This document shows, piece by piece, positions 39,750-48,459 of a stretch of DNA of 63,324 nt. Made by a program: the position numbers and the translations under genes. The stretch is from the IMG/VR virus record IMGVR_UViG_3300020021_000007, positions 1 to 63,324 of that record. One strand, written 5' to 3'. Below the pieces are notes generated by a model. The model had not been told where the DNA came from and made no database searches. It saw only the letters and a program-made list of their open reading frames with translations. This DNA comes from a virus. Within the stretch, counting starts at the first letter, position 1; every line of letters starts with the position of its first letter.

Positions 39750-41018
39750 ATGACAACAGCTACACTGACAACTGCCATTGCGCAAACCAGCACCGCGACG
39801 TTCGATGCTTGGGTAAACGAAATGGATCAGCTCCTGGTGACCACATTAGGTCTTACCAGGTTGCCTGCTGCAATGGATACAGGCCAGATGGCGGTCCCGT
39901 CAGTGACTGCCGTTCCGGGTGCCGCGAACACGTCGTCCGGGTACTACATGTACACATTCAATGACGTGTTGGGTCAAGGCCCGCTCGTGACGGCGACCGC
40001 GTTGTTAGGCTTGACCGCCGGCACCGGATACAACGGCGGTTCTTCTGGTACGGTCGCAGGTGTTGCACTGTCAGGAGGCACCGGTACCGGCGCAGTTGCA
40101 ACGGTGGTGTTCGGAGCTGCGGGTGTTATCTCGTCTATTACACCGACGAACGGCGGCACCGGGTACAACATAGGCGACAAGTTGATCGTGACGAGCGCGA
40201 ACGTCGTTTCCGCGGGCGGTGCGGCAGGTGGCGGTTCTAGCGGCTTCGCACATGTGCATCGCTTGTCGGTTGCGGCATCACCGATCATATTCAAACTTGA
40301 ATTCGGTTCCGGTTCTCTTGCTACAAACCCCGCTATGTGGATTACGATGGGTACATCATGGGCAAGCAATGGTACGCTTGCCGCTGCCAGCAATGGTGCG
40401 GTGACAACCCGCCTTGCGATCGGTAGCCTTAGTGCCCCGAGTAGCACCAGCACTCCAGCCAATACATTGGCTTGTTACAACACGACCTATGGATTCTTGG
40501 GAGTAGTACATAAGCTTGGTGTGAATACAGGCGTTAACAACGTACCGCTTTCATCGTTCTTTATTGCACGTAGTTCAGGTAGTTCAGGTACGCCGATATC
40601 CAACGGTGCTTGCCTATGGACAGGCAGTAACGCAACGACGTCTGCCGGAACAGGAAATCTTCTGTCACCGCAGCAATGTATCTCTTATACCAACAATATC
40701 ATATTTCCGACGTTCAATTCGACGTCAAGCAATTCGTGGAGTGGTGCGCCAGGTGCGAACGCATCAGCGGTTCCTTACAACCTGACAAGTACGTTGGCAA
40801 ACGGACTTGTCAACTTGTTCCCCATCTTCGTGCCTGATCCGAACTTCCGGTATGCAGCTTGCATGGGTTCATGTTTCCCAGCCGATATCCCGTTTATGAC
40901 AACGTTCACAACTTCGATCATTGGCGCAACCACGCTGACGTTCATCAATTGCGGTCTCGGGTTCCCGGGTGGTGTGCTAAATGCTGCGGGTCTGAATCTC
41001 TGTATGTTGTGGCAATAA
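39750..41018 (+). CDS. Tail fibre / receptor-binding candidate
   Basis: 422 residues directly after the previous stop. Contains Gly-rich beta repeats of the kind GTGYNGG...GGTGTGA and NGGTGYNIGDKL (about residues 90-155), common in fibre and adhesin shafts, then a Ser/Thr/Asn-rich globular domain with six or more cysteines. Last large gene of the rightward structural block, the usual place of the receptor-binding protein. Confidence 0.55.
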   Translation: MTTATLTTAIAQTSTATFDAWVNEMDQLLVTTLGLTRLPAAMDTGQMAVPSVTAVPGAANTSSGYYMYTFNDVLGQGPLVTATALLGLTAGTGYNGGSSGTVAGVALSGGTGTGAVATVVFGAAGVISSITPTNGGTGYNIGDKLIVTSANVVSAGGAAGGGSSGFAHVHRLSVAASPIIFKLEFGSGSLATNPAMWITMGTSWASNGTLAAASNGAVTTRLAIGSLSAPSSTSTPANTLACYNTTYGFLGVVHKLGVNTGVNNVPLSSFFIARSSGSSGTPISNGACLWTGSNATTSAGTGNLLSPQQCISYTNNIIFPTFNSTSSNSWSGAPGANASAVPYNLTSTLANGLVNLFPIFVPDPNFRYAACMGSCFPADIPFMTTFTTSIIGATTLTFINCGLGFPGGVLNAAGLNLCMLWQ

Positions 41019-41019
41019 C

Positions 41020-41184
41020 ATGTCAACTCCAGTTATCGTTGCAGGTATACCCCAACCTTTGCCTCAGGTTGTTACTAACCATTTCGGTCTAGTGATTTTA
41101 CGGTTGGACCCATCACGCGCAGCGGTCCCGGTTGCGCCGCTGCCCTTCGTTGGTGGGTCTGGTACCGTCGGGGTCCCGATTTAA
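41020..41184 (+). CDS. Hypothetical 54-residue protein
   Basis: ATG overlaps the end of the fibre-gene stop region by close spacing (one base). Hydrophobic, Pro/Val/Gly-rich (AGIPQPLPQVV, VPVAPLPFVGG). Last rightward gene before the convergent terminator. Could be a small fibre accessory peptide; unknown. Confidence 0.5.
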   Translation: MSTPVIVAGIPQPLPQVVTNHFGLVILRLDPSRAAVPVAPLPFVGGSGTVGVPI

Positions 41185-41186
41185 AG

Positions 41187-41226
41187 TCAAAAAAGAAAGC
41201 TCGCGCCGCTTTCACGACGCGAGCTT
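41187..41226 (-). terminator. Terminator closing the leftward operon (possibly bidirectional)
   Basis: Arms 41197-41205 and 41218-41226 pair perfectly over nine bases with a 12-base loop. On the minus strand the stem is followed by TTTCTTTTTTGAC, a strong T-run. It also lies just after the last rightward gene and may stop transcription from that side. Confidence 0.85.
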
Positions 41227-41236
41227 CACGCACTGA

Positions 41237-41557
41237 TTACGCAACAGCCGTGCCTACATGTGCTTGCCTCCAGCGGTAGAACTGGATGCGGCTCGTATTG
41301 TCGTTCCAATGCTTGCGCGCCGCTATCTTGCGCACCGTCGCGATGTCCGGTTCTTTACCCGCTGCGGTCAGCTTGTCGAGTTCCGTCCAAATCGCGCGGC
41401 ACTTACCTTCGTTGATCGGACCTGGTGTGGTCACCGGTACCTTGCGCGTCTGCATCTGCACAACCCGAAGTGCTCCCTCAACGGCCTTGGGAACTTCAGC
41501 TGCCAGTTGCTTCAAAACCAGTTCGCTGATTGCCTTCGTCATATTTACTGCTTTCAC
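41237..41557 (-). CDS. Paralogue D of the QY-RWR domain family
   Basis: 106 residues from a GTG behind a perfect AAGGAGGT; a longer ATG start at 41596 has no such site. The C-terminal 55 residues (KCRAIWTELD...VRKIAARKHWNDNTSRIQFYRWRQAH in outline) match the C-terminal module of three proteins encoded at 49249, 49716 and 50639: an IW/LD helix, a small helix pair, then QxYxRWR. It resembles a winged-helix or HTH DNA-binding domain. Last gene of the leftward operon. Confidence 0.65.
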   Translation of the reverse strand: MKAVNMTKAISELVLKQLAAEVPKAVEGALRVVQMQTRKVPVTTPGPINEGKCRAIWTELDKLTAAGKEPDIATVRKIAARKHWNDNTSRIQFYRWRQAHVGTAVA

Positions 41558-41567
41558 TGTAACCTCC

Positions 41568-41702
41568 TTAACGGTCGATATTGACCGTGGAAGCATAATA
41601 CTCGAAGGAATTACCTTCTTCTGTACGGTAACGCACGAAGTAGACGTAAGTTTTTGGGTCGAGTATTTGTAGGGAAAAGCTTACAAGCGCTGCGTTGCAC
41701 AC
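41568..41702 (-). CDS. Hypothetical 44-residue protein
   Basis: Open frame from a GTG, ending in the TAAGGAGGT that serves as the ribosome binding site of paralogue D, so the two would be coupled. Tyr-rich, beta-like sequence (TYVYFVRYRTEEGNSFEYY) of protein-like quality. Start uncertain; no family recognised. The rest of 41703-41778 shows nothing clear. Confidence 0.45.
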   Translation of the reverse strand: MCNAALVSFSLQILDPKTYVYFVRYRTEEGNSFEYYASTVNIDR

Positions 41703-41778
41703 CCTACCCGCTGCAACACCATGAGTTTAATAATCAAACAGCACCACGGCACCCTGCCTGCTGTTTAAACCGTAATCA

Positions 41779-42414
41779 TTACGCTTGCCACAGGTGCGCT
41801 AATCGCTCTCTGGTAGCTTTGCGAGAATCATTACCTAAACATCCACAGCTAAGGCTTAATCGATGGGTTAAACTAGACTCTGCAATCGCCCGGATGGTTC
41901 CGCATTCGCACTTGCATAACCAGCGTTTGCCTTTAGCTGGTCTAGTCCTTGTTCCTTTTAACGCTGCGACGAAAGAAAGTACGGTCCATCGTCCGACTAT
42001 CAAACCTGAATAAGCTTTCGTTGTAACGTACCTGCGAGGAACTGGTTCTAAATTTGCGCCCGCGGCTTTCCAGTCTCTCAGCCATTGTGGTTCATCATAT
42101 ATTTTCTTTTCTTTGATAATCGTTTGTAATTTCTGAACCGGTTTAGGTGCTTCAACAATTTCAATTGTTTCAGGTATTCTATCAAAGATTCCTAATTTAT
42201 ACCATACAAATGCAATGCGTTGTTCTAATGTTAGAAGCTGATTCCCTATACCGCAATTCAAAATATTGCAATTACATCGCTTGCAAGCTGGATACGTCTT
42301 AGTATTAAAAGGAGCAGCGCATTTCGGGGGCACATGGTCACGAGTATCAGCGGGCTGTCCGCAATATACGCATCGTCGCATATGCAACCGCTTTAATTGA
42401 TCAAGGCTTCTCAT
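41779..42414 (-). CDS. HNH homing-endonuclease-like protein with SCGC module
   Basis: 211 residues. N-terminal HNH-like zinc finger: CVYCG, a DHVPPK core (the His of the active site) and CKRCNCN. The C-terminal 60 residues carry the cysteine module also found in the 3534 and 54911 products (WLCKCECG, LSCGCLG) after a RWTVLSFV strand. AT-rich compared with its neighbours and overlapping the 3' end of the DNA polymerase gene by 14 bases: a typical mobile, free-standing endonuclease next to a conserved replication gene. Confidence 0.72.
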   Translation of the reverse strand: MRSLDQLKRLHMRRCVYCGQPADTRDHVPPKCAAPFNTKTYPACKRCNCNILNCGIGNQLLTLEQRIAFVWYKLGIFDRIPETIEIVEAPKPVQKLQTIIKEKKIYDEPQWLRDWKAAGANLEPVPRRYVTTKAYSGLIVGRWTVLSFVAALKGTRTRPAKGKRWLCKCECGTIRAIAESSLTHRLSLSCGCLGNDSRKATRERLAHLWQA

Positions 42415-44434
42415 CGGTTTCCTTCGCTAAGTAACCGATGTCGCGGAGGATGCTTTCCGTTTCGCTGATGTACCAAGTATGATCAACATCGCTGGGGAAC
42501 TCCAGGGGTAGTTGCATCACAGGTTTAGCACCGTCGCTGCGCGGTACCTTGTTCCCGCTAGACGCATAAATGATCTCACCAGTTTGATCGGTTGCATAGT
42601 ACCAGCGGATAGAATTGCCGAGGTATTGATCGTCTTTGACCGCGCCGCCTTTCACCTTGCGCACGCAAATAAACTTCCTGATGTCTTTGCAGGCTTGCAC
42701 GGTTTCGGCAATGGGGACGTTCTTGGTCAGCAGCGCTTCCACCGCGTCGATGCATATAGTATTCGTCGGATTCTTGTGCAGGCGCATTGCGGACGCGCTT
42801 GGGTCGTTCCAGGGGTTGGCATACGCACCCTTGTTCTTCGTGCCGACCTTACCCTTCTTGTCAGGTTTCTTCACAGCGATGTAGTTGTTGACGTCACGCC
42901 CATAGTACGCGCTGTACTCCGTTTCCTCGGTTTGGAAACCAGTATCAACCTCCCATTGCTTGACTAAGGTTTCCAACTCCGCGCGGCGCACCTTCGGGCA
43001 CTTCATGACCACACCGTCTGTGTTCGCGCTGACAACCATAAACCCAGCGAGCTCCAGGCGTTCAATAAGCATCAGCAGCGATAGCTGACCGGTAATGGTG
43101 ACCTGTATAAGCAGGTCAGGCGCATAGAAGATCGACCATTTGCTTCCCAGCTTGCCGAACGAACCGTTGACAACAATCTTTAAGCTGTTCGCGACCGCTT
43201 TCAGTCCGTCCACCTTCGCTTTGATGCGACGATCGACAATGCCTCCGTACACCTTCAAGAAGTTCGTTCCCAAATGCTTCGGGTACAGCCCGCAACGCAA
43301 GATGATAGCAGGGTAGTAACTTGTCACGTCACGGTCGTAGATTTGCACGTCATCGCTGGCAACGTGAACCGCAGTTGTTTCGGAGCTGTGCAACCCACCA
43401 ATCCCCATGCGGTAGATATTGTTCGCAATTTGCAGCTTCAACGCACCAACCTGCGGCGGCATTTCGACAGACCCATGTTCAGCAACAATGAACTTCGCGC
43501 TTGCGATGACACCGGTTGCCCAAATCATCAACGGAGTTGTGAACTTGATGAAACTGGGAACCTGGTACTGGTAGCAGGTACCAGGGTCGATTTGCGGACG
43601 CTCGGGGCGGCGCTTGTTCAACCGCTCGAGCTCGTGCGCGATAACCGCTTCTGCGATTTGTGCGTCGGACTTGCTGCGTAGGTCAACCCCGTATTGCTGG
43701 GTCATTTCCTCGCGCAGTTGGATTTCTTCTTTCAATGACTCGTGCAAGAACGCAGTCTGCGTCAAATCGTTTACGCAGTACCACCGCACGATAGCGCGCT
43801 GTTCGAAGTTCAAGCGTTCGCCGTGGTGGAAGGGGAGGTCTTGCATACGCGGGGTATGCAACCGACCGCCGTAGATTTTCAACGAAGCAGACAGCGGCGC
43901 CACTTCGATCAAATCAATGTGGTCAATCTCTTTGAGGTTCTTCACTTTGTACGAACGAAGGACGTCGCTGTACCGCAGTTCCTCGATAATGATTTTGTCC
44001 GACGCGGTTTTGATTTGGTCGCAGGACTTGCCAGCGAGCGCCATGCTGATTAATGGTACGTCGTAATTGTGGGAGTTGAATCCAACGACTGTGAAATTTG
44101 TCATTATCCAACCAAGTCGGTTGATGTTGAGCTCGGGTTCGTCCTCGCTCATTTCAACGTAGGCTACCGCACCGGTCTGCAGGCTTGTGAAGGCACATAG
44201 GAAGTAGTTGCGGTACACTTCAATGTCGAAGATCATGCGCTCGCGGCGCGCACGCGCGTTTAGCAGTGCATCGTCGTCCATGATGGGTACTTGGAACGCA
44301 AGCGCGTCTTGTAACCCGGGCAGGTAGCCAGGCTCGCGCCAGAACTGTTTTGGAGGCGTGCGCTTTATCTTTTCTTTGAGGACTTTAATCACTGGCTCAT
44401 CGCGCCAGAAAAATCCTAAAGCATCTGGGCGCAT
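42401..44434 (-). CDS. Family B DNA polymerase with 3'-5' exonuclease
   Basis: 677 residues. Exonuclease motifs FDIE (69-72), NSHNYD (120-125) and YCVND (219-223); polymerase motif A DVTSYYP (369-375), motif B KIVVNGSFGKLG (419-430) and motif C NTD (471-473). Motif C has Asn where most family members have the first Asp of DTD, while the second Asp, the metal ligand, is kept. Replicates the phage genome, probably with the sliding clamp encoded just upstream. Confidence 0.92.
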   Translation of the reverse strand: MRPDALGFFWRDEPVIKVLKEKIKRTPPKQFWREPGYLPGLQDALAFQVPIMDDDALLNARARRERMIFDIEVYRNYFLCAFTSLQTGAVAYVEMSEDEPELNINRLGWIMTNFTVVGFNSHNYDVPLISMALAGKSCDQIKTASDKIIIEELRYSDVLRSYKVKNLKEIDHIDLIEVAPLSASLKIYGGRLHTPRMQDLPFHHGERLNFEQRAIVRWYCVNDLTQTAFLHESLKEEIQLREEMTQQYGVDLRSKSDAQIAEAVIAHELERLNKRRPERPQIDPGTCYQYQVPSFIKFTTPLMIWATGVIASAKFIVAEHGSVEMPPQVGALKLQIANNIYRMGIGGLHSSETTAVHVASDDVQIYDRDVTSYYPAIILRCGLYPKHLGTNFLKVYGGIVDRRIKAKVDGLKAVANSLKIVVNGSFGKLGSKWSIFYAPDLLIQVTITGQLSLLMLIERLELAGFMVVSANTDGVVMKCPKVRRAELETLVKQWEVDTGFQTEETEYSAYYGRDVNNYIAVKKPDKKGKVGTKNKGAYANPWNDPSASAMRLHKNPTNTICIDAVEALLTKNVPIAETVQACKDIRKFICVRKVKGGAVKDDQYLGNSIRWYYATDQTGEIIYASSGNKVPRSDGAKPVMQLPLEFPSDVDHTWYISETESILRDIGYLAKETDEKP

Positions 44435-45394
44435 TTACGTCCTCATGCCTATGATCGCTCCGCGTAACCTTGGACCAAAAAACAGGCAAGGCTTAGGGTA
44501 AGTCGTGAAGTCCACCTTCTCCGCGATACCTTCAAGCAAGCGAAGCATCGGAATGGCGTACACACCCTCGCATTGTAGCCCGGGCACCGCGTACTGCGCG
44601 CCTTCACCATCGTCGGGTACTGTGCTGAGCACACCGTCTTTGATAAACACCCGATTCATTGCGTCCGAGCGCTTAGCGATTTTGTCCAACCCTTCAAACA
44701 AGCGCGGGTCGATAGGTGCCGGGTTGCATTCGTCGTCAAGGATGCGCGAAAGGTCGGGCCATTCGGTTGCAAAGAGCTGTGAACGAATCCACCGGTCACC
44801 AGGGTAGTGGAACGTGATGCTGTTGCTGCCGAGCTGGGCGTGCGTCGGTGCTTCGCCTATGCGTAGCATTTCCTTGATCGCAGCGTGCGGCACATTGACC
44901 GTACTGGGGAAGTCAGCCCCGATCCAGTATTCGACAAGCGTCACGTTATTGGTCGCGAACGCGCTTTGCCCGCGGAGCAGCACACCATTTGACCACGGTC
45001 TTGAAGCGTCTTCACCTACGAACGGTTCAATTACCTTCAATGCGTCAAGCAGCTCTGTCCCGGCAAACTCCATGCGTTCGCCTTCCGGAAGCACATGCAC
45101 CGTTTCTTCGGTCACGCACTTCACGAACGCTTTGTAGCTGCCGCTGACAATGCGCAAGCGACCGGTGTCGGTCATACTGAGCACGATGGTTTCGTCGCAA
45201 TGCGTGACAGCGTTGATGAGCTCGTCCGCTTTGGGTTTGCAGTCAATGTCGAACGCGATAGGGCTGCACAGTGCAATGACTCCGTTGTACCCGCGCACCA
45301 TGCCCTTCTCGATTACGAAGTGGGTCAGCGCCGGCAAGAAGTCCTTCTTCGCGATACTGCCCTTCACAAATTTAAGCGAGTCGATAATCTCCAT
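44435..45394 (-). CDS. DnaN-like DNA polymerase sliding clamp
   Basis: 319 residues from the ATG at 45394 (TAATG overlap with the dpdA stop, AGGAG upstream). The beginning MEIIDSLKFVKGSIAKKD and the three-fold repeated beta-alpha pattern through the ending LRGAIIGMRT fit beta-clamp (Pol III beta) proteins, a length close to but shorter than bacterial DnaN. It lies directly before the family B polymerase gene, so it should be that enzyme's processivity factor. No clamp-loader genes are visible, so host loader use is likely. Confidence 0.72.
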   Translation of the reverse strand: MEIIDSLKFVKGSIAKKDFLPALTHFVIEKGMVRGYNGVIALCSPIAFDIDCKPKADELINAVTHCDETIVLSMTDTGRLRIVSGSYKAFVKCVTEETVHVLPEGERMEFAGTELLDALKVIEPFVGEDASRPWSNGVLLRGQSAFATNNVTLVEYWIGADFPSTVNVPHAAIKEMLRIGEAPTHAQLGSNSITFHYPGDRWIRSQLFATEWPDLSRILDDECNPAPIDPRLFEGLDKIAKRSDAMNRVFIKDGVLSTVPDDGEGAQYAVPGLQCEGVYAIPMLRLLEGIAEKVDFTTYPKPCLFFGPRLRGAIIGMRT

Positions 45395-46353
45395 TAGTAA
45401 AGCTCCTGGACGCGCGCCTTGAATGTATTGTCGTGCGCTGCGTTGACCATAGTGTTGATGACACCGAACGCCCAAAGGTTGTAAGCTGCACGTGATTCGT
45501 AAATTGTTGACAATCTCTCGAACGTGAACCCTTGCTGTTCTAATTTTTTGAACAAATGGTCTTGCTCAAGCTGTGTCAGTGTGGTTATATGCCTCCCTGT
45601 TTCATGCCTGCTAGGACTTTTTTCTGACACGCTTAAAGGTTCCGCCCGGATATGGGGTAGTTTATCTTCGCGATAGTTGGGCATGACGATGTTGCCGAAC
45701 GCTGCGGACTGAATCCACGACGAGGAGTCGCAACTATACCACGGAAACATTTCCATGAGCTCGACGGAAGTCATACCGAATGCATGTACTTTGACAAGCG
45801 GTGTGCCATGTGGCGCAAGGTAACGCTCCCAAATACGGTTGAGCCACGTCTTCAATTGCTCAACGCTTGTTCCTACCATGCCTCCTAAAGTAATGTATTC
45901 ATATCCGTCTTCAAGGTACTGCTTCAACCATCGTTCATCGTCACCCTTGTGGAAGCATGGTAGCGGGCGCACACCAAGGTATTCCATGTGCTTTTGCTTG
46001 ACGTAAGTGCCTTTGCCAACTTCTATGTCGCCAATATGGTCAAGCACAGAGGCCATGAATGCGCCGTCTTCAATACGAATAATATCTGCATTGCGCTTCA
46101 GGTAGTCGCAATACTCTTCGATATTCAGTTCCGCACCCAACGTCCACGCAGAGAACGCGCCGCTGTCCATGAACACCTTAGCGTTCTCGCGTCGCATGTC
46201 GTCAACCCATTTCTGTTTATTGACGTAGTGAAACGATTCGAGGATATTTGGGATGGCGTTGACAAGCCCCTGTTCATGTTCGTTTAGCTTCACATAGCGG
46301 TTCTGCCCGCGCATGTAGCTGTTGCCGAACACAGCGGCGCAATACAGGTGCAT
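45394..46353 (-). CDS. dpdA: DNA 7-deazaguanine transglycosylase
   Basis: 319 residues, starting just after folE (stop and ATG three bases apart). Related to queuine tRNA-ribosyltransferase: FMDSGAFSAW (residues 61-70), DHIGD, YITLGGMVG, HAFGMTS and YSCDSSSW hold the conserved acidic residues and barrel loops of the DpdA family. It would swap guanine in phage DNA for preQ0 or a relative made by the QueE, QueC, QueD and FolE proteins encoded immediately upstream. Modified DNA resists many restriction enzymes. Confidence 0.82.
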   Translation of the reverse strand: MHLYCAAVFGNSYMRGQNRYVKLNEHEQGLVNAIPNILESFHYVNKQKWVDDMRRENAKVFMDSGAFSAWTLGAELNIEEYCDYLKRNADIIRIEDGAFMASVLDHIGDIEVGKGTYVKQKHMEYLGVRPLPCFHKGDDERWLKQYLEDGYEYITLGGMVGTSVEQLKTWLNRIWERYLAPHGTPLVKVHAFGMTSVELMEMFPWYSCDSSSWIQSAAFGNIVMPNYREDKLPHIRAEPLSVSEKSPSRHETGRHITTLTQLEQDHLFKKLEQQGFTFERLSTIYESRAAYNLWAFGVINTMVNAAHDNTFKARVQELY

Positions 46354-46355
46354 AG

Positions 46356-47243
46356 TTATTTCTTGAGGCTCAGGAACTCCGCGCGAGTGCTGTCCTGCTC
46401 GAGCATTGCACCGCGCAGCGCTACCGTTTGAGTGTGGTGACCCTGTTGGCACACGCCCCGGGACTCCATGCACATGTGCCGCGCTTTGATGATTACACCC
46501 ACACCCTTCGGCTTGAGCGCGTCTTGCAACGCGTCCGCGATCTGGTTGGTGAGGCGCTCCTGCACCTGCAACCGCCGCGCGAAGATATCAACCAAGCGGC
46601 TGAGCTTGCTGAGCCCAACGATTTTGCCGTCAGGTATGTAGGCAATAGTTGCGGTGCCGAAGATCGCTGCCATGTGATGCTCGCAATGCGAGTACACCGG
46701 AATATCAAGCACCGCGATCATCTGGTTATAACCCTCTGCACCGTCTTCGAAGGTCTTGAGTACGTCGGCCGGTTTCTTGCCGTACCCGCTGCACCAGTGC
46801 TGCCAGGCTTTGACCACACGTCCCGGTGTCTCCTCGAGCCCGCCGCGCTTGACGTCCTCGCCTACCACCTGGAGCAAGCGGATAATGTTGTCTTCTGCTG
46901 AAGCTTCAATATCATCACCTTCCCAGGGGAACACGACGTATTGCCCGCGGAACGCTGAACCCTCTTCTTTGTGGATCATGGTGAAGAATGGTCGGCCCGG
47001 GTAGAGGCGCTTAAAGCGTTCCATGGTTGCACCGCTGTCAAGGATATCGTCGATGAAAATGTCCGCTTCGCCTGGGTGCTGCGTCAGCGAGAGGTGCGGC
47101 ATGAATTCCTTCAGCGCGTATGCAACCGGCACACCGCCGCGCGGTACCGGGTGCGCGACCAGGTGCTCGCGGCCGCATTCCTCTAAAATTGTCACAGCCA
47201 TTTGTTGGCACAGTGATGCGATCTGCAGATGGTTCAATTTCAT
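46356..47243 (-). CDS. folE: Fusion of phosphoribosyltransferase and GTP cyclohydrolase I
   Basis: 295 residues from the ATG after AGGACG, one base past the queD stop. Residues 1-110 form a Gpt-like phosphoribosyltransferase: VPRGGVPVAYAL, the PRPP motif FIDDILDSGAT, YPGRPFFTMIHKE and a VVFPWE end. The rest is FolE: EETPGRVVKAW, the zinc Cys/His pair in HCEHHM, QERLTNQIADAL and the HMCMESRGV loop with the third zinc ligand. It makes dihydroneopterin triphosphate from GTP, the first step to 7-deazaguanine. The N-terminal domain may salvage guanine or xanthine to feed the pathway (inference). Confidence 0.85.
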   Translation of the reverse strand: MKLNHLQIASLCQQMAVTILEECGREHLVAHPVPRGGVPVAYALKEFMPHLSLTQHPGEADIFIDDILDSGATMERFKRLYPGRPFFTMIHKEEGSAFRGQYVVFPWEGDDIEASAEDNIIRLLQVVGEDVKRGGLEETPGRVVKAWQHWCSGYGKKPADVLKTFEDGAEGYNQMIAVLDIPVYSHCEHHMAAIFGTATIAYIPDGKIVGLSKLSRLVDIFARRLQVQERLTNQIADALQDALKPKGVGVIIKARHMCMESRGVCQQGHHTQTVALRGAMLEQDSTRAEFLSLKK

Positions 47244-47244
47244 T

Positions 47245-47727
47245 TCACGTCCTGTCGACATAGGGAGGAATATAGATCGCTGAGTTCGCGCCGTGCTCTT
47301 TCACTTCGCAGCTGACCACACTGACGCGCGGGTGCCAACCGTGCAACCGTACTTGAGCATCCGCAAGATGCCAACCCAACTTCGCGAATGCTTCACAACC
47401 AACTTTCGGCACCACCACCACTTCAGCGATCTTGCATACCTTGTCCAACCCTTCAAGTGTCAGCAGGTATGGGTCGTCCGCTGCCACGAGCAGTTTGTGA
47501 TCGAAGTACCGCTCAATTTCGGTCTTCAGTGGTTTGAGCCCACCGAAGTCAACAACCCAGTTGCGGTGATCCAACTCACCAGCTTCAAAGATGAACGTGA
47601 ACGCAAGCGCGTATCCGTGGAGCAGCCTGCAATGTGAGTCAGCTTTGTGCTGGCGAAAGCAGGCGCTCAGGCCAACTTCATGACCATAGGTCTTAGTAGA
47701 ACGAAACACCTCAACGGTACCGATCAT
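47245..47727 (-). CDS. queD: 6-carboxytetrahydropterin synthase
   Basis: 160 residues. Converts dihydroneopterin triphosphate to 6-carboxytetrahydropterin, step two of preQ0 synthesis. Catalytic Cys33 four residues before His37, WVVDFGGLK, FDHKLL and the CEVKEHGANSAIY end are kept. The usual zinc motif HGH reads HGY here (37-39) and no His is evident at the first ligand position, so the metal site may differ. It overlaps queC by 17 bases. Confidence 0.82.
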   Translation of the reverse strand: MIGTVEVFRSTKTYGHEVGLSACFRQHKADSHCRLLHGYALAFTFIFEAGELDHRNWVVDFGGLKPLKTEIERYFDHKLLVAADDPYLLTLEGLDKVCKIAEVVVVPKVGCEAFAKLGWHLADAQVRLHGWHPRVSVVSCEVKEHGANSAIYIPPYVDRT

Positions 47728-48457
47728 AGTTCGCCGTAAGTGGCAAAGGCATCAAGCCTTCATTGTTCGCGCGCAACACCAGCGGATCCGGTAGCATTGC
47801 GTCTTCAAACCCCTTCGCACGCAATACGTTCGAATGGTTCATGTCGGTGGGCGGGTACTTGCCGTCATAGCTGGTGTGCGTGTACGCGACCGCAGCCCAA
47901 GACTTCGGCCCCAGGTCCAGGGCCATTTGGCACGTCAGTGCTTTGCTGAAGTGCATCAGCGGTGTCATGATTTCAACATGGTGCGCGCCGAGCGACTCAT
48001 TGATCGCAACTTCCATCGCCATGATATAGCGCTCGCGGCAGTCCGGGTAGTTCGCATTGTCCTCCTGGCATACACCGGTGACAATCTTCTCGCAGCCCAG
48101 CGCCAGCGCGCGGTTCGCTGCAATGGTCAAGAACAAGGTGTTGCGCATCGGTACGAACGTGAGCTCGACCCGGTTGCCAATGACCTGTTCCATTTGCTCA
48201 GCGTCACGATACTTTTCCAGTGAGCTACCGCTGGTCAGCGGAGAGGTGGACTTCAAGCAGCCCGGGACGTCAATGACTTCGTGCGAGTCAACACCCGCCA
48301 TTTCCGCAACCTTGCGTGCTGCTTCAATCTCGAGCGCGTGCCGCTGCCCGTAGTTGAAAGTGATTGCGTGTAGCTCCGTGCAATCGACGCGCGCCTTCGC
48401 CCAAAACAAGCAAGCGGTTGAATCTTGTCCACCCGATAGAACAACTAAATACTTCAT
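47711..48457 (-). CDS. queC: 7-cyano-7-deazaguanine synthase, zinc-site variant
   Basis: 248 residues; the ATG at 48457 is just after the queE stop. The ATP pyrophosphatase loop SGGQDS (8-13) and FNYGQRHALEI identify QueC, which turns carboxy-deazaguanine into preQ0. The C-terminal segment that normally binds zinc through four cysteines aligns as THTSYDG...LRAKGF (193-217) and contains no cysteine at all. Activity may stop at the amide intermediate or proceed without zinc. Confidence 0.82.
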   Translation of the reverse strand: MKYLVVLSGGQDSTACLFWAKARVDCTELHAITFNYGQRHALEIEAARKVAEMAGVDSHEVIDVPGCLKSTSPLTSGSSLEKYRDAEQMEQVIGNRVELTFVPMRNTLFLTIAANRALALGCEKIVTGVCQEDNANYPDCRERYIMAMEVAINESLGAHHVEIMTPLMHFSKALTCQMALDLGPKSWAAVAYTHTSYDGKYPPTDMNHSNVLRAKGFEDAMLPDPLVLRANNEGLMPLPLTANYDRYR

Positions 48458-48459
48458 GA

